Assembly: GCA_016870115.1 (NCBI GenBank)
Contig: VGCH01000023.1
Span: forward strand, 1-46,976
Length of the DNA: 46,976 bases
Direction: 5' to 3'
Source of the DNA: Alphaproteobacteria bacterium
Lineage (GTDB): Bacteria > Pseudomonadota > Alphaproteobacteria > Reyranellales > Reyranellaceae
Under the pieces are notes generated by a model. That model was given only the letters and a program-made list of their open reading frames with translations. It was not told where the DNA came from and made no database searches. The number at the start of each line of letters is the position of its first letter. Position 1 is the first letter of the stretch. Positions 36,330 to 44,818 of this stretch are shown one piece after another. The position numbers were made by a program, and so were the translations under genes.

Positions 36330-37250
36330 TCAGGCCTCCTTGGGTGCGGTGCGCGTCGCGAGCCAGATCCCGGGCAGCACCAGCAGCGCGCCGACGCCAT
36401 GGTACCAGTGCGGCGCCTCGCCCAGCAGCAGCCAAGCCATCGCACCGACATAGGGCGGCCCGAGATAAAGCGAAACGCTGGTGCGGCTAGGTCCCAACTC
36501 GCGCACGCACCACGAGAACGTGCCGTAGGCCCCGACGCCAGGCACGATCGCCAGGACCAGCCACACCGCCCAGGTCCGCCAGTCGCCTAAGGCCGGAGGC
36601 TGGCCGGACAGCGCCTCGATCAAGGTGAACGGCAGCAGCACCAAGCAACCGGCCAGGGCGATGGCCGCAAGGCGCGCGGTCGGGTCGAGGGCGCTCGGTC
36701 GATGCTTCAGCAGGACCGAGTAGACGCCCCAGCACGTCGCCGCGATGGCGAGCCAGATATCGCCGGCGGTGAAGCGCACCGCCGCCAGATCGGCGAGCCG
36801 TCCCTTGGCGAAGACCGTCGCGACGCCGGCGAGGCAAAGGGCGATGCCGGCAATCCGGCCCCAGCCGAGGGTCTCGCCGTAGAGGTAGCGGCTGGCCAGG
36901 ATCACGAGCAAGGGCGAGGCAGCGTAGATCAGCCCCATGTTCAGCGCCGTGGTGGTGTGGCCTCCGATGTAGACGAAGGCGCCGCACACCCACATGCCGA
37001 GTGCGCCCAAAATCAGGAGATCGGGTGCCTCGCGCATGAGCGCGCGCCGATTGTGGCGCAGCGCGGGCCAGACGAACGGCAGCAGAATGATGGCCGCGAA
37101 CAGCCAGCGGCCGAGCGCCATCGCATGGGGCGGCACGAAGGTGGCGTAGCGCGCTGTCAGCATGTTCACCGCGAACAGCGCGGGCGACAGAAGCAGAAGT
37201 GCCCAGGCAACGCGATGACGGGTCTGGGGAGTCACGGTGGCAGCCTCCAC
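36330..37250 (-). CDS. EamA/DMT-superfamily transporter
   Basis: A 306-residue membrane protein with about ten transmembrane helices in two EamA repeats (~10-145 and ~160-300), a typical drug/metabolite transporter length and pattern (A-M-A-L-G-R-W-L-F, then G-A-x-x-Y-I-G-G-H-T-T-T-A-L-N-M-G-L-I-Y-A). Such proteins export small metabolites or amino acids; substrate not inferable. It is 30 bases downstream of the Cys-rich gene and immediately upstream of creA. Confidence 0.88.
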   Translation of the reverse strand: MEAATVTPQTRHRVAWALLLLSPALFAVNMLTARYATFVPPHAMALGRWLFAAIILLPFVWPALRHNRRALMREAPDLLILGALGMWVCGAFVYIGGHTTTALNMGLIYAASPLLVILASRYLYGETLGWGRIAGIALCLAGVATVFAKGRLADLAAVRFTAGDIWLAIAATCWGVYSVLLKHRPSALDPTARLAAIALAGCLVLLPFTLIEALSGQPPALGDWRTWAVWLVLAIVPGVGAYGTFSWCVRELGPSRTSVSLYLGPPYVGAMAWLLLGEAPHWYHGVGALLVLPGIWLATRTAPKEA

Positions 37251-37280
37251 GCGCGGATGGAGCCGCGCACCGGCAGACGG

Positions 37281-38021
37281 TCAGGCCGCTTTCAGACCGG
37301 CCTTCGGCAGTTCGCCACCAGCTTCCGCGACGGCCGCGCGATACTCGCGCTCATTGCGGAAGGGCGAAGCCTTGGGATAGTCGGAGCGCTTGCCGAGGCG
37401 CAGCTCGCCGGTCGAGGGCGTCACGATCCGGAGCCGGCCGTCGCGGCCCAGAACCGGGATCTCGCGCTTCCAGCGCGAGAAGACGCGGCGGGCGGCAGCC
37501 GAGAAATCGACGTAGGTGCGGTGCTCGCTGGCGTCGAGCGCGAACAGCTTCTCGTAGGTAGCGTAGAACTCCTCGATGTAGGCGACATCGACCAGATCGA
37601 GATTGGACATCATCCAGCAGCGATCCTCGAACACCCAGTAGGTGCCGAGCCCGACGAACTCCCGCTCGCGCGTGATGTAGGGATAGAACGGGAAGCCCCG
37701 GCACGCGATAGTGCGGTTGTCGCGCTCGCAGTGGCGCGCGCCGCTGCACTGAATCGCCGTGCAATCGGAGGTCAATTCGTCGACGATCTGGCGGGTGGCA
37801 TAGTCGTAAGGCTTGAACCGCGTCCACAGGTCGGTGCGCGACTTCAGCAGGTCGAACTCGACCGTGTGGACCACCGGAACGGCGTTCTGTGTCGAACAGC
37901 AGACCGGTTCGCCGCCGTTAAGTGGTGCGCACTTGCGGCCGCAGTCGAACCGCGAGACCGCGGCGTTGAACCCATCATAGAGCCGCGCGAAATCGGCAGC
38001 GGTAACCTTGCTCTTGGCCAT
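37281..38021 (-). CDS. Cys-rich protein with a YkgJ-like metal-cluster motif
   Basis: A 246-residue cytoplasmic protein with nine cysteines: C27, C31, C41, C42, C87, C92, C98, C107 and C135. The spacing and the segments V-C-C-S, C-S-G-A-R-H-C and A-C-R-G-F-P-F-Y resemble YkgJ-family (zinc- or iron-chelating cluster) proteins, whose function is unknown. The second half (~140-246) has no recognised motif. ATG 38021 gives the shortest frame holding all cysteines. It lies between the EtfB-methyltransferase-like gene and the EamA transporter on the same strand. Confidence 0.72.
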   Translation of the reverse strand: MAKSKVTAADFARLYDGFNAAVSRFDCGRKCAPLNGGEPVCCSTQNAVPVVHTVEFDLLKSRTDLWTRFKPYDYATRQIVDELTSDCTAIQCSGARHCERDNRTIACRGFPFYPYITREREFVGLGTYWVFEDRCWMMSNLDLVDVAYIEEFYATYEKLFALDASEHRTYVDFSAAARRVFSRWKREIPVLGRDGRLRIVTPSTGELRLGKRSDYPKASPFRNEREYRAAVAEAGGELPKAGLKAA

Positions 38022-38082
38022 TGTGGGCCGCGATGTAGCGCAGGTCCGCGCTGCTGAACAGCGCCGATCGCCATCATGGGGC

Positions 38083-38751
38083 TTAGCGCGACAGAACGCG
38101 CCAGACCACGGTTTCGCGCATACCGCGATTCTCCAGTTGCAACGACGTGGGAATGGCGTAGCGCGCGAGTTCTTCCAGCCCATCGGCGGCGAAGTAGTTC
38201 CGGCCGGGATCGCCCAGCAGCACGGTGCGGCCGGCAGCGGCGTTGCGGCGCAGCCAGGCGATGGTGCGCGCTGACATCTCGCGCTCGTAGCAGACGTCAC
38301 CCGCCACGACGAGCTCGGCCTCGGGCAAGGCCGCGCCCTCGGCCAGCCAATCCGTGCCGTCAGTCGCGAGCTCGAGGCCGTGTTCGGCGGCGTTGAGGCG
38401 CACCGCGGCCAACGCCATCGGGTCGATGTCGTTGGCGAGCACGCGCGACGCGCCCGAGCGTGCAGCGGCGAGCGAGGAGATGCCCGATCCAGTCGCGAAA
38501 TCCGCTGCTGTCCGGCCCCGCGCCACGTTCGGCGTGTCGAGGAGATAGCGTGCGATCGCCTGGCCGCCCGGCCAGCAGAAAGCCCAGTAGGGCGGATCGA
38601 CGTTCTGGCGCTCGAGCCAGTCCTCGGTTGCTTGCCAAATGGGCACGTACTCGCTCGCCAGCCACAGCCTGAACTCCGGCACCATCGCGGGCGCGGCGAG
38701 CGCAGTATTGGCGCGGATGAAGCCTTCGGGATCGGCGGCCTGCCGCGCCAT
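38083..38751 (-). CDS. SAM-dependent methyltransferase, ETFB-lysine-methyltransferase-like
   Basis: A 222-residue seven-beta-strand methyltransferase. Residues 54-64 (P-Y-W-A-F-C-W-P-G-G-Q) match the substrate loop of the METTL20/EtfB-lysine methyltransferase group, D-F-A-T-G-S-G (84-90) is the SAM motif I, and G-D-V-C-Y-E (151-156) occupies the D-x-x-Y motif. Known bacterial relatives trimethylate the electron-transfer flavoprotein beta subunit, which would connect it to acyl-CoA oxidation and the quinone pool. It begins one base from the ubiA stop on the same strand, so the two are translationally close. Confidence 0.82.
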   Translation of the reverse strand: MARQAADPEGFIRANTALAAPAMVPEFRLWLASEYVPIWQATEDWLERQNVDPPYWAFCWPGGQAIARYLLDTPNVARGRTAADFATGSGISSLAAARSGASRVLANDIDPMALAAVRLNAAEHGLELATDGTDWLAEGAALPEAELVVAGDVCYEREMSARTIAWLRRNAAAGRTVLLGDPGRNYFAADGLEELARYAIPTSLQLENRGMRETVVWRVLSR

Positions 38752-38752
38752 G

Positions 38753-39679
38753 TCAGCGCCAGCCGCCGAGCAGGATCGCTGCCAACATCACCCAGCCGAT
38801 CCAGCGATTGGCACGAAACTTGGCGAGGCAGTCGGCGGCGTCGTGCGGCTTCACTGTCGCCACCTGCCAGGCGAGGTGCAGGGCGATGAGCGCGAGGCCG
38901 AAACCGTAGCTCGCTTCCAGCCGCGCCAGCGCGCCGGCCAGCGCCCAGAGCGCCACCGTCAGCACCGCGAACAGCGCCAGCCAGGCCCGCGGAGCGCCCT
39001 CGAACCGGCGGGCCGTCGACCGCACGCCCACGATCGCGTCGTCGCGCTGGTCCTGCATGGCGTAGATCGTGTCATAGACAAGTGTCCAGGCGACGCCGCC
39101 GAGATAGAGCGCCACCGCAGCGGCGCTCACGCGGCCCTCGACCGCGGCGATGCCGAGCAGCGCTCCCCAATTGAAGGCGAGGCCCAGCACCAGCTGTGGC
39201 CACGTCGTCACCCGCTTGGCGAGCGGATAGAGCGCCACGATCAGGAGCGATGCCAGCGCCACCGCCACGGCGAAGGGATTGAACTTGAGCAGGATTGCCG
39301 CACCGACCAACGCCTGTAGCGCGAGCCAGACCAGCGCCTTGCGGACGGTCGTCTCGCCTGCGGGCAGGGGCCGACCGCGCGTGCGTTCGACCCCGGCGTC
39401 GACGTCGCGATCCATGATGTCGTTCCAGGTGCAACCCGCGCCGCGCATGGCGACGGCCCCGAGCGCGAAGATCGCCATCCAGCCGGCGAGGCGCGTGAGG
39501 TCCGGCCCGGTCGCCAACGCCAGCGACCACCAGCAGGGAAACAGCAGGAGCCAGGTTCCGATCGGGCGATCCCACCGCGCCAGCCGGCCATAGGGGCGCC
39601 AGCCCGGCGGGAGGTGCCGGAGCGTCCAGTGATCGCGCACGATATCGGTGAAGCCCGCGTCTGGCGCCGTGCCTGTCAT
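38753..39679 (-). CDS. ubiA: 4-hydroxybenzoate polyprenyltransferase
   Basis: A 308-residue intramembrane prenyltransferase of ubiquinone synthesis. The two Asp-rich Mg-diphosphate motifs are N-D-I-M-D-R-D-V-D (86-94) and D-T-I-Y-A-M-Q-D-Q-R-D-D (203-214), and about eight to nine transmembrane helices are apparent. W-D-R-P-I-G-T-W-L-L near 36-45 is the family N-terminal motif. ATG 39679 is selected; a longer frame would overlap the divergent oxygenase. Downstream genes follow tightly, so ubiA probably heads the operon. Confidence 0.95.
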   Translation of the reverse strand: MTGTAPDAGFTDIVRDHWTLRHLPPGWRPYGRLARWDRPIGTWLLLFPCWWSLALATGPDLTRLAGWMAIFALGAVAMRGAGCTWNDIMDRDVDAGVERTRGRPLPAGETTVRKALVWLALQALVGAAILLKFNPFAVAVALASLLIVALYPLAKRVTTWPQLVLGLAFNWGALLGIAAVEGRVSAAAVALYLGGVAWTLVYDTIYAMQDQRDDAIVGVRSTARRFEGAPRAWLALFAVLTVALWALAGALARLEASYGFGLALIALHLAWQVATVKPHDAADCLAKFRANRWIGWVMLAAILLGGWR

Positions 39680-39698
39680 GGCGCCATCATGCGGCGGC

Positions 39699-40280
39699 AT
39701 GAGCGCGAGTTCCACCTTCGCCCACGAACGTTGGCTGAAAATGCCCGGCCTGTTGCCCAAACCGCTGCGCGCGCGGGTCGAGACGATCGCGCGGCCGCTG
39801 ATCGAGCGCGGGCTCGCTGGCGAGCTCAATGACGGTGACGAGGTCGCTCCCGAGGCGATCGGCTGGTACGGCCACCCCGAACTCGATCGCGTGCTCGCCT
39901 TTCTTGCGGGTCCGATCGGCCGCGCGGTCGGCGCGGAGCTGCTGCCCACCTACTCGTTCCTGCGCTTCTATCCCGCGGGCGCCGCGCTCTCCCGCCACCG
40001 CGACCGTGAGGCCTGCGAAGTGAGCGCCACGCTGCCCATCGCGCCGGTCGACGCGGCGGCGTGGCCCATCCATCTGGGGGCGGAGTCCGGCCCGGGTGTG
40101 GCCGTGGCGGCGCGGGCCGGTGAGGCGGTGATCTATGCCGGCCCCGAGCTGTGGCACTGGCGCGAAGCGCTCGCGGCGCCCTGGAGCCTGCATCTGTTCC
40201 TGCACTATGTGCGCGCCGACGGCGAGCACGCGCATCTCAAGTTCGACCGACGGACCGCCCTCGGGACTCCCCCAGCATGA
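39699..40280 (+). CDS. Small 2OG-Fe(II)-oxygenase-like protein
   Basis: A 193-residue protein with an oxygenase-like core: L-S-R-H-R-D gives the H-x-D metal pair (~104-106), L-W-H-W-R-E a distal His (~157) and a following S-L-H-L-F-L strand. It is smaller than, and not obviously homologous to, the other oxygenase-like protein in the window. It starts only 19 bases from the divergent ubiA start, and its TGA overlaps the rsmE ATG as ATGA. ATG 39699 is preferred over an upstream in-frame start at 39648 that would overlap ubiA. Substrate unknown. Confidence 0.7.
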   Translation: MSASSTFAHERWLKMPGLLPKPLRARVETIARPLIERGLAGELNDGDEVAPEAIGWYGHPELDRVLAFLAGPIGRAVGAELLPTYSFLRFYPAGAALSRHRDREACEVSATLPIAPVDAAAWPIHLGAESGPGVAVAARAGEAVIYAGPELWHWREALAAPWSLHLFLHYVRADGEHAHLKFDRRTALGTPPA

Positions 40281-41056
40281 GGGCCACGCGATTTTTCGTC
40301 GATGCGCCACTCGCCGCTGGCACCGAGGTGTCGCTGGCCGATGCCCAGGCCCATCAGTTGCGCCATGTGCTGCGCCGCGAGACGGGCGCACCGCTGCTGC
40401 TCTTCAACGGCCGCGATGGCGAGTGGTCGGCGACGCTCGCCTGGCCCCGGCGTGCCGACGCGGTGGCGCGCGTCGACGAACAGACCCGCTCCCAGACCGC
40501 CGAGCCCGATCTCTGGCTCTGCTTCGCGCCCCTCAAGCGCCAGCGCATCGATCTCGTCGCGGAGAAGGCGACCGAGCTTGGCGCTGCGCGCCTCGTGCCC
40601 GTGCTTACCACCCATACCGTGCCGGAGCGCGTCAATGTCGAGCGCCTTGCTGCGCATGCCATCGAGGCGGCGGAACAAACTGAGCGTCTCAGCGTGCCCG
40701 AGGTCGCGACACCCACAACGCTCGAGGCGCTGCTCGCGGCGTGGCCCCAGAACCGGCGGCTCCTGTGGTGCGATGAGACCGGCGAGGGGCCACCGATTGC
40801 CGAGGCGCTTCGCACCGAAGCGGCCGCGTCATCCTGGGCGATCCTGATCGGACCCGAAGGCGGATTCGCGCGCGACGAGCTTGCGCGACTGCGCGCGTTG
40901 CCAGCCGGTCTTGCCGTCGGTCTCGGTCCGCGCATTCTGCGCGCCGACACCGCGGCGCTGGCGGCGCTCGCGATCTGGCAGGCCATGCGGGGCGATGGCG
41001 CGCGGCCGACGCCGCGGCTTGGTCGTCCCTACACGCCGGACGGGAACGGACGCTGA
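40277..41056 (+). CDS. rsmE: 16S rRNA (uracil-1498-N3)-methyltransferase
   Basis: A 259-residue SPOUT methyltransferase that methylates U1498 of 16S rRNA. The opening M-R-A-T-R-F-F-V-D with a PUA-like N-terminal domain (H-x-L-R-H-V-L-R near 28-34), K-A-T-E-L-G-A, E-A-A-E-Q-T-E-R, and the knot segments L-I-G-P-E-G-G-F and L-G-P-R-I-L-R-A-D-T-A are all present. ATG 40277 overlaps the oxygenase stop (ATGA), implying translational coupling. gshA follows after 142 bases, a neighbourhood common in alphaproteobacteria. Confidence 0.95.
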   Translation: MRATRFFVDAPLAAGTEVSLADAQAHQLRHVLRRETGAPLLLFNGRDGEWSATLAWPRRADAVARVDEQTRSQTAEPDLWLCFAPLKRQRIDLVAEKATELGAARLVPVLTTHTVPERVNVERLAAHAIEAAEQTERLSVPEVATPTTLEALLAAWPQNRRLLWCDETGEGPPIAEALRTEAAASSWAILIGPEGGFARDELARLRALPAGLAVGLGPRILRADTAALAALAIWQAMRGDGARPTPRLGRPYTPDGNGR

Positions 41057-41140
41057 GCGCTTGCCTTCGCCCCCGCGCCCATGGGACAGGGGGAATCGAT
41101 TGGATCAACAAGGCGCATGCGCGCGTGAGGATTGCTCATG

Positions 41141-41176
41141 CGGCGCGCCCGTCCACGAGCGCCCGCGCGCCGTGGA
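41141..41176 (+). promoter_or_regulatory. Overlapping inverted repeats in the gshA leader
   Basis: CGGCGCGC (41141-41148) pairs with GCGCGCCG (41165-41172), while TCCACG (41152-41157) pairs with CGTGGA (41171-41176). The two hairpins share bases and cannot form together. They lie 23-58 bases before the gshA ATG. In GC-rich DNA such repeats are frequent, so function is uncertain. Confidence 0.25.
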
Positions 41177-41198
41177 TGCGAGCAGGAGCAGTCAACGC

Positions 41199-42563
41199 AT
41201 GTCCGCACCCCCGTCGGGCGGCGGCGCGCCGATCGAGAATCGGCGCCAGCTGATCGAGTACTTCGCCGCCGGCAACAAGCCGCCGGCCGCGTGGCGCATG
41301 GGAACCGAGCACGAGAAGTTCGGCTTCGACAAGGCGACCCTGAAACCTGTGGCCTATGACGGCCCCAATGGCGTGCGCGCGCTGCTGGAGGGCCTCACGC
41401 GCTTTGGCTGGAAGCCGGTGGTCGAGGGCAACAGCCCGATCGCACTCCTCCGCGGCAAGGCCAACATCACGCTCGAGCCGGGAGGCCAGCTCGAGCTTTC
41501 CGGCGCGCCGCTCGAGACGCTGCACGAGACCGCCGACGAGACGGCCAATCACCTGGCCGAGGTCAAGGCGGTCGCCGCGCCGCTCGGCGTCGGCCATATC
41601 GGACTGGGGTTCGCGCCAACCTGGACGCGCGAAGACATGAGCTGGATGCCCAAGGGGCGCTACCGGATCATGCACGAGTACATGCCCAAACGCGGCAAGC
41701 TCGGCCTCGACATGATGCTGCGCACCTGCACGGTGCAGACCAATCTCGACTTCGCGTCCGAAGCCGACATGGTGAAGAAGTTCCGCGTGTCGCTGGCGCT
41801 TCAGCCGCTCGCCACCGCGCTGTTCGCCATGTCGCCCTTCAAGGAGGGCGCCGAAGCCGGGTTCAAGAGCTATCGCAGCCACATCTGGACCGACACCGAT
41901 CCGGATCGTTGCGGCATGCTGCCCTTCGTGTTCGAGGACGGATTCGGCTTCGAGCGCTACGCCGACTATATGCTCGATGTGCCGATGTACTTCGTCTATC
42001 GCGACGGCAAGTACATCGACGCGAGCGGCCAGAGCTTCCGGAAGTTCCTGGACGGCAAGCTGGCGGCCCGGCCGGGCGAGATACCGACAGTCAATGACTG
42101 GTCCGACCACGTCACGACCGCGTTCCCCGAGGTCCGGCTGAAGCGCTACCTCGAGATGCGCGGTGCCGACAGCGGTCCCTTCGCGGCGCTGGTGGCTCTG
42201 CCCGCGCTGTGGGTCGGCCTGCTCTACGACACCACCGCCCTCGACGCGGCCTGGGACCTTGTGAAGGGCTGGAGCGTTGCCGACCACGCGTTTCTGCGCG
42301 CGGAGACGCCGCGCACCGGCCTCGCCACGCCCTTCAAGGGTCGGCCGCTGCTTGAGCTCGCGCGCGAGATGGTCGACATCGCCGAAGCGGGCTTGCGGGC
42401 CCGGGCGCGGCTCGATGCGCGGGGCCGTGACGAGACGATGCATCTCTTCGCGTTGCGCCAGTCGCTCGACGCGGGAGAGGCGCCAGCCGACGCGCTGCTA
42501 CGCCGCTGGCGCGGCGAGTGGCGGGGCGATTTTGCGCCGCTGTTCCGCGACTACGCCTACTGA
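41199..42563 (+). CDS. gshA: Glutamate-cysteine ligase (plant/alphaproteobacterial type)
   Basis: A 454-residue enzyme that joins glutamate and cysteine, the first step of glutathione synthesis. It shows W-R-M-G-T-E-H-E-K-F-G-F, E-G-N-S-P-I, I-T-L-E-P-G-G-Q-L-E-L-S-G-A (Mg/ATP ligands), H-E-Y-M-P and C-T-V-Q-T-N-L-D, all characteristic of the GCS2 type. Two cysteines of the plant regulatory disulfide cannot be confirmed by eye. ATG 41199 starts the family region. The preceding 142-base leader contains competing hairpins. Confidence 0.94.
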   Translation: MSAPPSGGGAPIENRRQLIEYFAAGNKPPAAWRMGTEHEKFGFDKATLKPVAYDGPNGVRALLEGLTRFGWKPVVEGNSPIALLRGKANITLEPGGQLELSGAPLETLHETADETANHLAEVKAVAAPLGVGHIGLGFAPTWTREDMSWMPKGRYRIMHEYMPKRGKLGLDMMLRTCTVQTNLDFASEADMVKKFRVSLALQPLATALFAMSPFKEGAEAGFKSYRSHIWTDTDPDRCGMLPFVFEDGFGFERYADYMLDVPMYFVYRDGKYIDASGQSFRKFLDGKLAARPGEIPTVNDWSDHVTTAFPEVRLKRYLEMRGADSGPFAALVALPALWVGLLYDTTALDAAWDLVKGWSVADHAFLRAETPRTGLATPFKGRPLLELAREMVDIAEAGLRARARLDARGRDETMHLFALRQSLDAGEAPADALLRRWRGEWRGDFAPLFRDYAY

Positions 42564-42578
42564 GATATCGTCGCCGCC

Positions 42579-43415
42579 ATGGCGGACGAAGCGAAGAACC
42601 CGGGCCTGCCGTACCGGCTGAAGAAGTGCAAGTACGGCAACTTCCTCTACAACACGCAGGACCACTATATCGGGCGCAGCCTCGAGACCTACGGCGAGTA
42701 TGTCGACGCCGAGATCCGACTGCTGATGGCGCTCCTGGAACCCGGCGACTTCGCGGTTGAGGCGGGCGCGAACATGGGCGCGGACACGGTGCCGCTCGCC
42801 CGCCGCGTCGGTCCGGCGGGCCATGTGCTCGCGATCGAACTGCAGCGCATCGTGCACCAGCTGCTTTGCGCCAACATTGCGCTGAACGGGCTTCCGCAGG
42901 TGACCGCACCGTGGTGCGCGCTGGGCGCCGCGCCGGGCGAGGCGGTGGTACCGCCACTCGACTACGCAAAGCGCAACAACTATGGCGGCGTGTCGCTGCG
43001 GCGCGAAGGCGCTGGCGAGCGCGTGCCGGTGAGCACCATCGACCATTTCGAGCTGCCGCGCTGCGCGCTGATCAAGATCGATGTCGAGGGCATGGAGCTT
43101 GAGGTGCTGAAGGGCGCCGAGGCGACTATCGCCAAGTTCAAGCCCGTCCTCTATGTCGAGAACAATGGCGGCGCGTCCTCGCCACCGCTGATCCGCCACT
43201 TGCTGGCGCTGGGCTACCATCTCTTCTGGCACACGCCGCCGCTCTTCAATCCGAAGAATTTCGCCGGCGCGACCGAGAACATCTTCGGCAACATCGTGTC
43301 GTGCAACATGCTGGCACTGCCGGCCGGTCACCGCGGTGAACGCGCGACCGAAGGTCTGCGGCCCGTGCTTGGCGCCGACGACGTGGCACTCGAGACGCAG
43401 CGCAATCGCCGCTGA
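42579..43415 (+). CDS. FkbM-family methyltransferase
   Basis: A 278-residue SAM-dependent methyltransferase of the FkbM type. Motif I is V-E-A-G-A-N-M-G-A-D-T near 58-68; the family motif I-K-I-D-V-E-G-M-E-L-E-V-L-K-G-A-E follows near 165-181, and a C-terminal L-Y-V-E-N-N-G strand completes the fold. Relatives methylate sugars, lipids or polyketides; no such cluster is present here, so the substrate is open. It starts 15 bases after the gshA stop and is followed 10 bases later by a VOC protein. Confidence 0.87.
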   Translation: MADEAKNPGLPYRLKKCKYGNFLYNTQDHYIGRSLETYGEYVDAEIRLLMALLEPGDFAVEAGANMGADTVPLARRVGPAGHVLAIELQRIVHQLLCANIALNGLPQVTAPWCALGAAPGEAVVPPLDYAKRNNYGGVSLRREGAGERVPVSTIDHFELPRCALIKIDVEGMELEVLKGAEATIAKFKPVLYVENNGGASSPPLIRHLLALGYHLFWHTPPLFNPKNFAGATENIFGNIVSCNMLALPAGHRGERATEGLRPVLGADDVALETQRNRR

Positions 43416-43425
43416 GGAGGAAACG

Positions 43426-44280
43426 ATGCTCGACCGGTGTGACCGGGTACAGATCGCCGTGAACGACGGCGCGCGCGCCGCGGCGCGCTACATCGAACTG
43501 CTGGGCGGGCAGATCGCGCGGACCGATCGTTCGCGACTGCTGGTGGCCAAGCGCACGATCCTCGCCATCGGCGAGAGTGAGTTCGAGCTCTGCGAACCCG
43601 ACGGCGTGGGCCCAACCGCCGATTTCATCGCGCGGCGCGGCGAGGGGCTCATGACGGCGGGCTACAGTACCGTCGATCCCGACCGCATGGCGCGCCGCTG
43701 GCAGGGGCTCGGCATCGCCCACGAACGCGAAGGCGACCAGCTCTACCTCGCACCCGACGCGACCTTCGGCCTGCCCATCGTGATCTCGCGTTCGACTTAT
43801 CGGCCGCGCGTCGGCCCCGTGTCGTTTCTGTACGAGACGACGAACACGCTGGTGAGCGACTGGCGTCGCGTCGCTGCGGTCTACGCCGGATTGTTCGGCC
43901 TAGACCCGTCGCGCTTCAGCGAGATCGGCAGCCCGCGCTTCGGCTATGTCGGCACGCTGACCCTCTTCGACCCGCCCAATCGGCTGGATCGCATCGAACT
44001 GAGTCAGGTCACCGACGATGTCCACGCCATGGGTCGTTTCGCCCACAAGCACGGCGATTCACTCTATATGTGCTACGTCGAGGTCCATGACTGGCCGGAG
44101 CTGCGGCGTCGCCTCCTTGAGACGAATGCGCGCTACACGCCGCGCGGCAAGGACCCGGTCACCGATCCGGACGGCGGCTGGGTGCATCCCAAGGAACTGC
44201 ACGGCCTCCTGCTCGGTATCTCGCGCACCGGTCTTGGTTGGGAGTGGTCGGGTCGCAAAGATCTCGTTCCGCCGCCGTGA
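43426..44280 (+). CDS. VOC-superfamily (glyoxalase/extradiol dioxygenase-like) protein, two domains
   Basis: A 284-residue protein with two beta-alpha-beta-beta-beta halves of the vicinal-oxygen-chelate fold, the first beginning C-D-R-V-Q-I-A-V-N-D and the second V-S-F-L-Y-E-T-T-N-T-L-V-S-D-W. GAGGAGG is a strong ribosome-binding site. The metal-ligand His/Glu pattern is incomplete by eye, so catalysis is uncertain; E-L-H-G-L-L-L-G near the C-terminus could hold one ligand pair. It overlaps the next gene as GTGA. Confidence 0.8.
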   Translation: MLDRCDRVQIAVNDGARAAARYIELLGGQIARTDRSRLLVAKRTILAIGESEFELCEPDGVGPTADFIARRGEGLMTAGYSTVDPDRMARRWQGLGIAHEREGDQLYLAPDATFGLPIVISRSTYRPRVGPVSFLYETTNTLVSDWRRVAAVYAGLFGLDPSRFSEIGSPRFGYVGTLTLFDPPNRLDRIELSQVTDDVHAMGRFAHKHGDSLYMCYVEVHDWPELRRRLLETNARYTPRGKDPVTDPDGGWVHPKELHGLLLGISRTGLGWEWSGRKDLVPPP

Positions 44281-44810
44281 GACGCCGCGCGCTCATTGCC
44301 GGGCTGCTCCTGGCACCCGTCGCGGCGCGCGGGCAAGATGCGCGCTGGCAGGCGATCGTCTCGCGCGATCTGCGATTCCGGCTGGAAATGCCGGCGCCTG
44401 CACAAGCAAGCGTTGCCGGTGAGGTGGAGAAAGGTCACGCCGGTCCGCGGCACGCCTGGAGTGCCAAGCTCGACAACGAGATGTTCGACTTCGACCATGT
44501 CGACTACCAGCCCGGCGCGCTCGCGCAGCGTGACAGCAAGGCTGCGGCGCGCGAGCTTGGGCGCGGCGAGGCCGAGAAGGCGTTTCCGCCCGCGAAGTTC
44601 AAGTATCTCCGGGACGAGCCGGCGCTCCTGCAGGGCTTCGATGGCTACGCCCTCGATATCGCCGATGGCGACGGCGCGGTGGTGGTGATGCGCACCTGGA
44701 TCGTGCGCGACCGCCTCTATCGCCTCCTCGCCACCCACCGCGGCGACCTGCGCTCGGCCTCCGCGGCGCAACGATTCGTCGACTCGCTCAAACTCGCCGA
44801 GAGCCGATAG
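44277..44810 (+). CDS. Small secreted protein of unknown function
   Basis: A 177-residue protein starting at GTG 44277, overlapping the VOC stop by GTGA. The N-terminus M-R-R-R-A-L-I-A-G-L-L-L-A-P-V-A-A-R-G-Q is a Sec (or weak Tat) signal peptide. The mature part resembles a single alpha/beta domain with W-x-A-I-V-S-R-D-L-R-F-R-L-E-M-P at the start and R-F-V-D-S-L-K-L at the end, a layout seen in many periplasmic proteins of unknown role. A longer frame from 44238 would remove the signal peptide from the N-terminus and is rejected. Confidence 0.7.
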   Translation: MRRRALIAGLLLAPVAARGQDARWQAIVSRDLRFRLEMPAPAQASVAGEVEKGHAGPRHAWSAKLDNEMFDFDHVDYQPGALAQRDSKAAARELGRGEAEKAFPPAKFKYLRDEPALLQGFDGYALDIADGDGAVVVMRTWIVRDRLYRLLATHRGDLRSASAAQRFVDSLKLAESR

Positions 44811-44818
44811 CGCGGGCG

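Noticed and set aside
38048-38064. A 6-bp hairpin (GCGCTG / CAGCGC) between the methyltransferase and Cys-rich genes
   Set aside because: Too short and without a T-tract to call a terminator; the genes appear to form one transcript.
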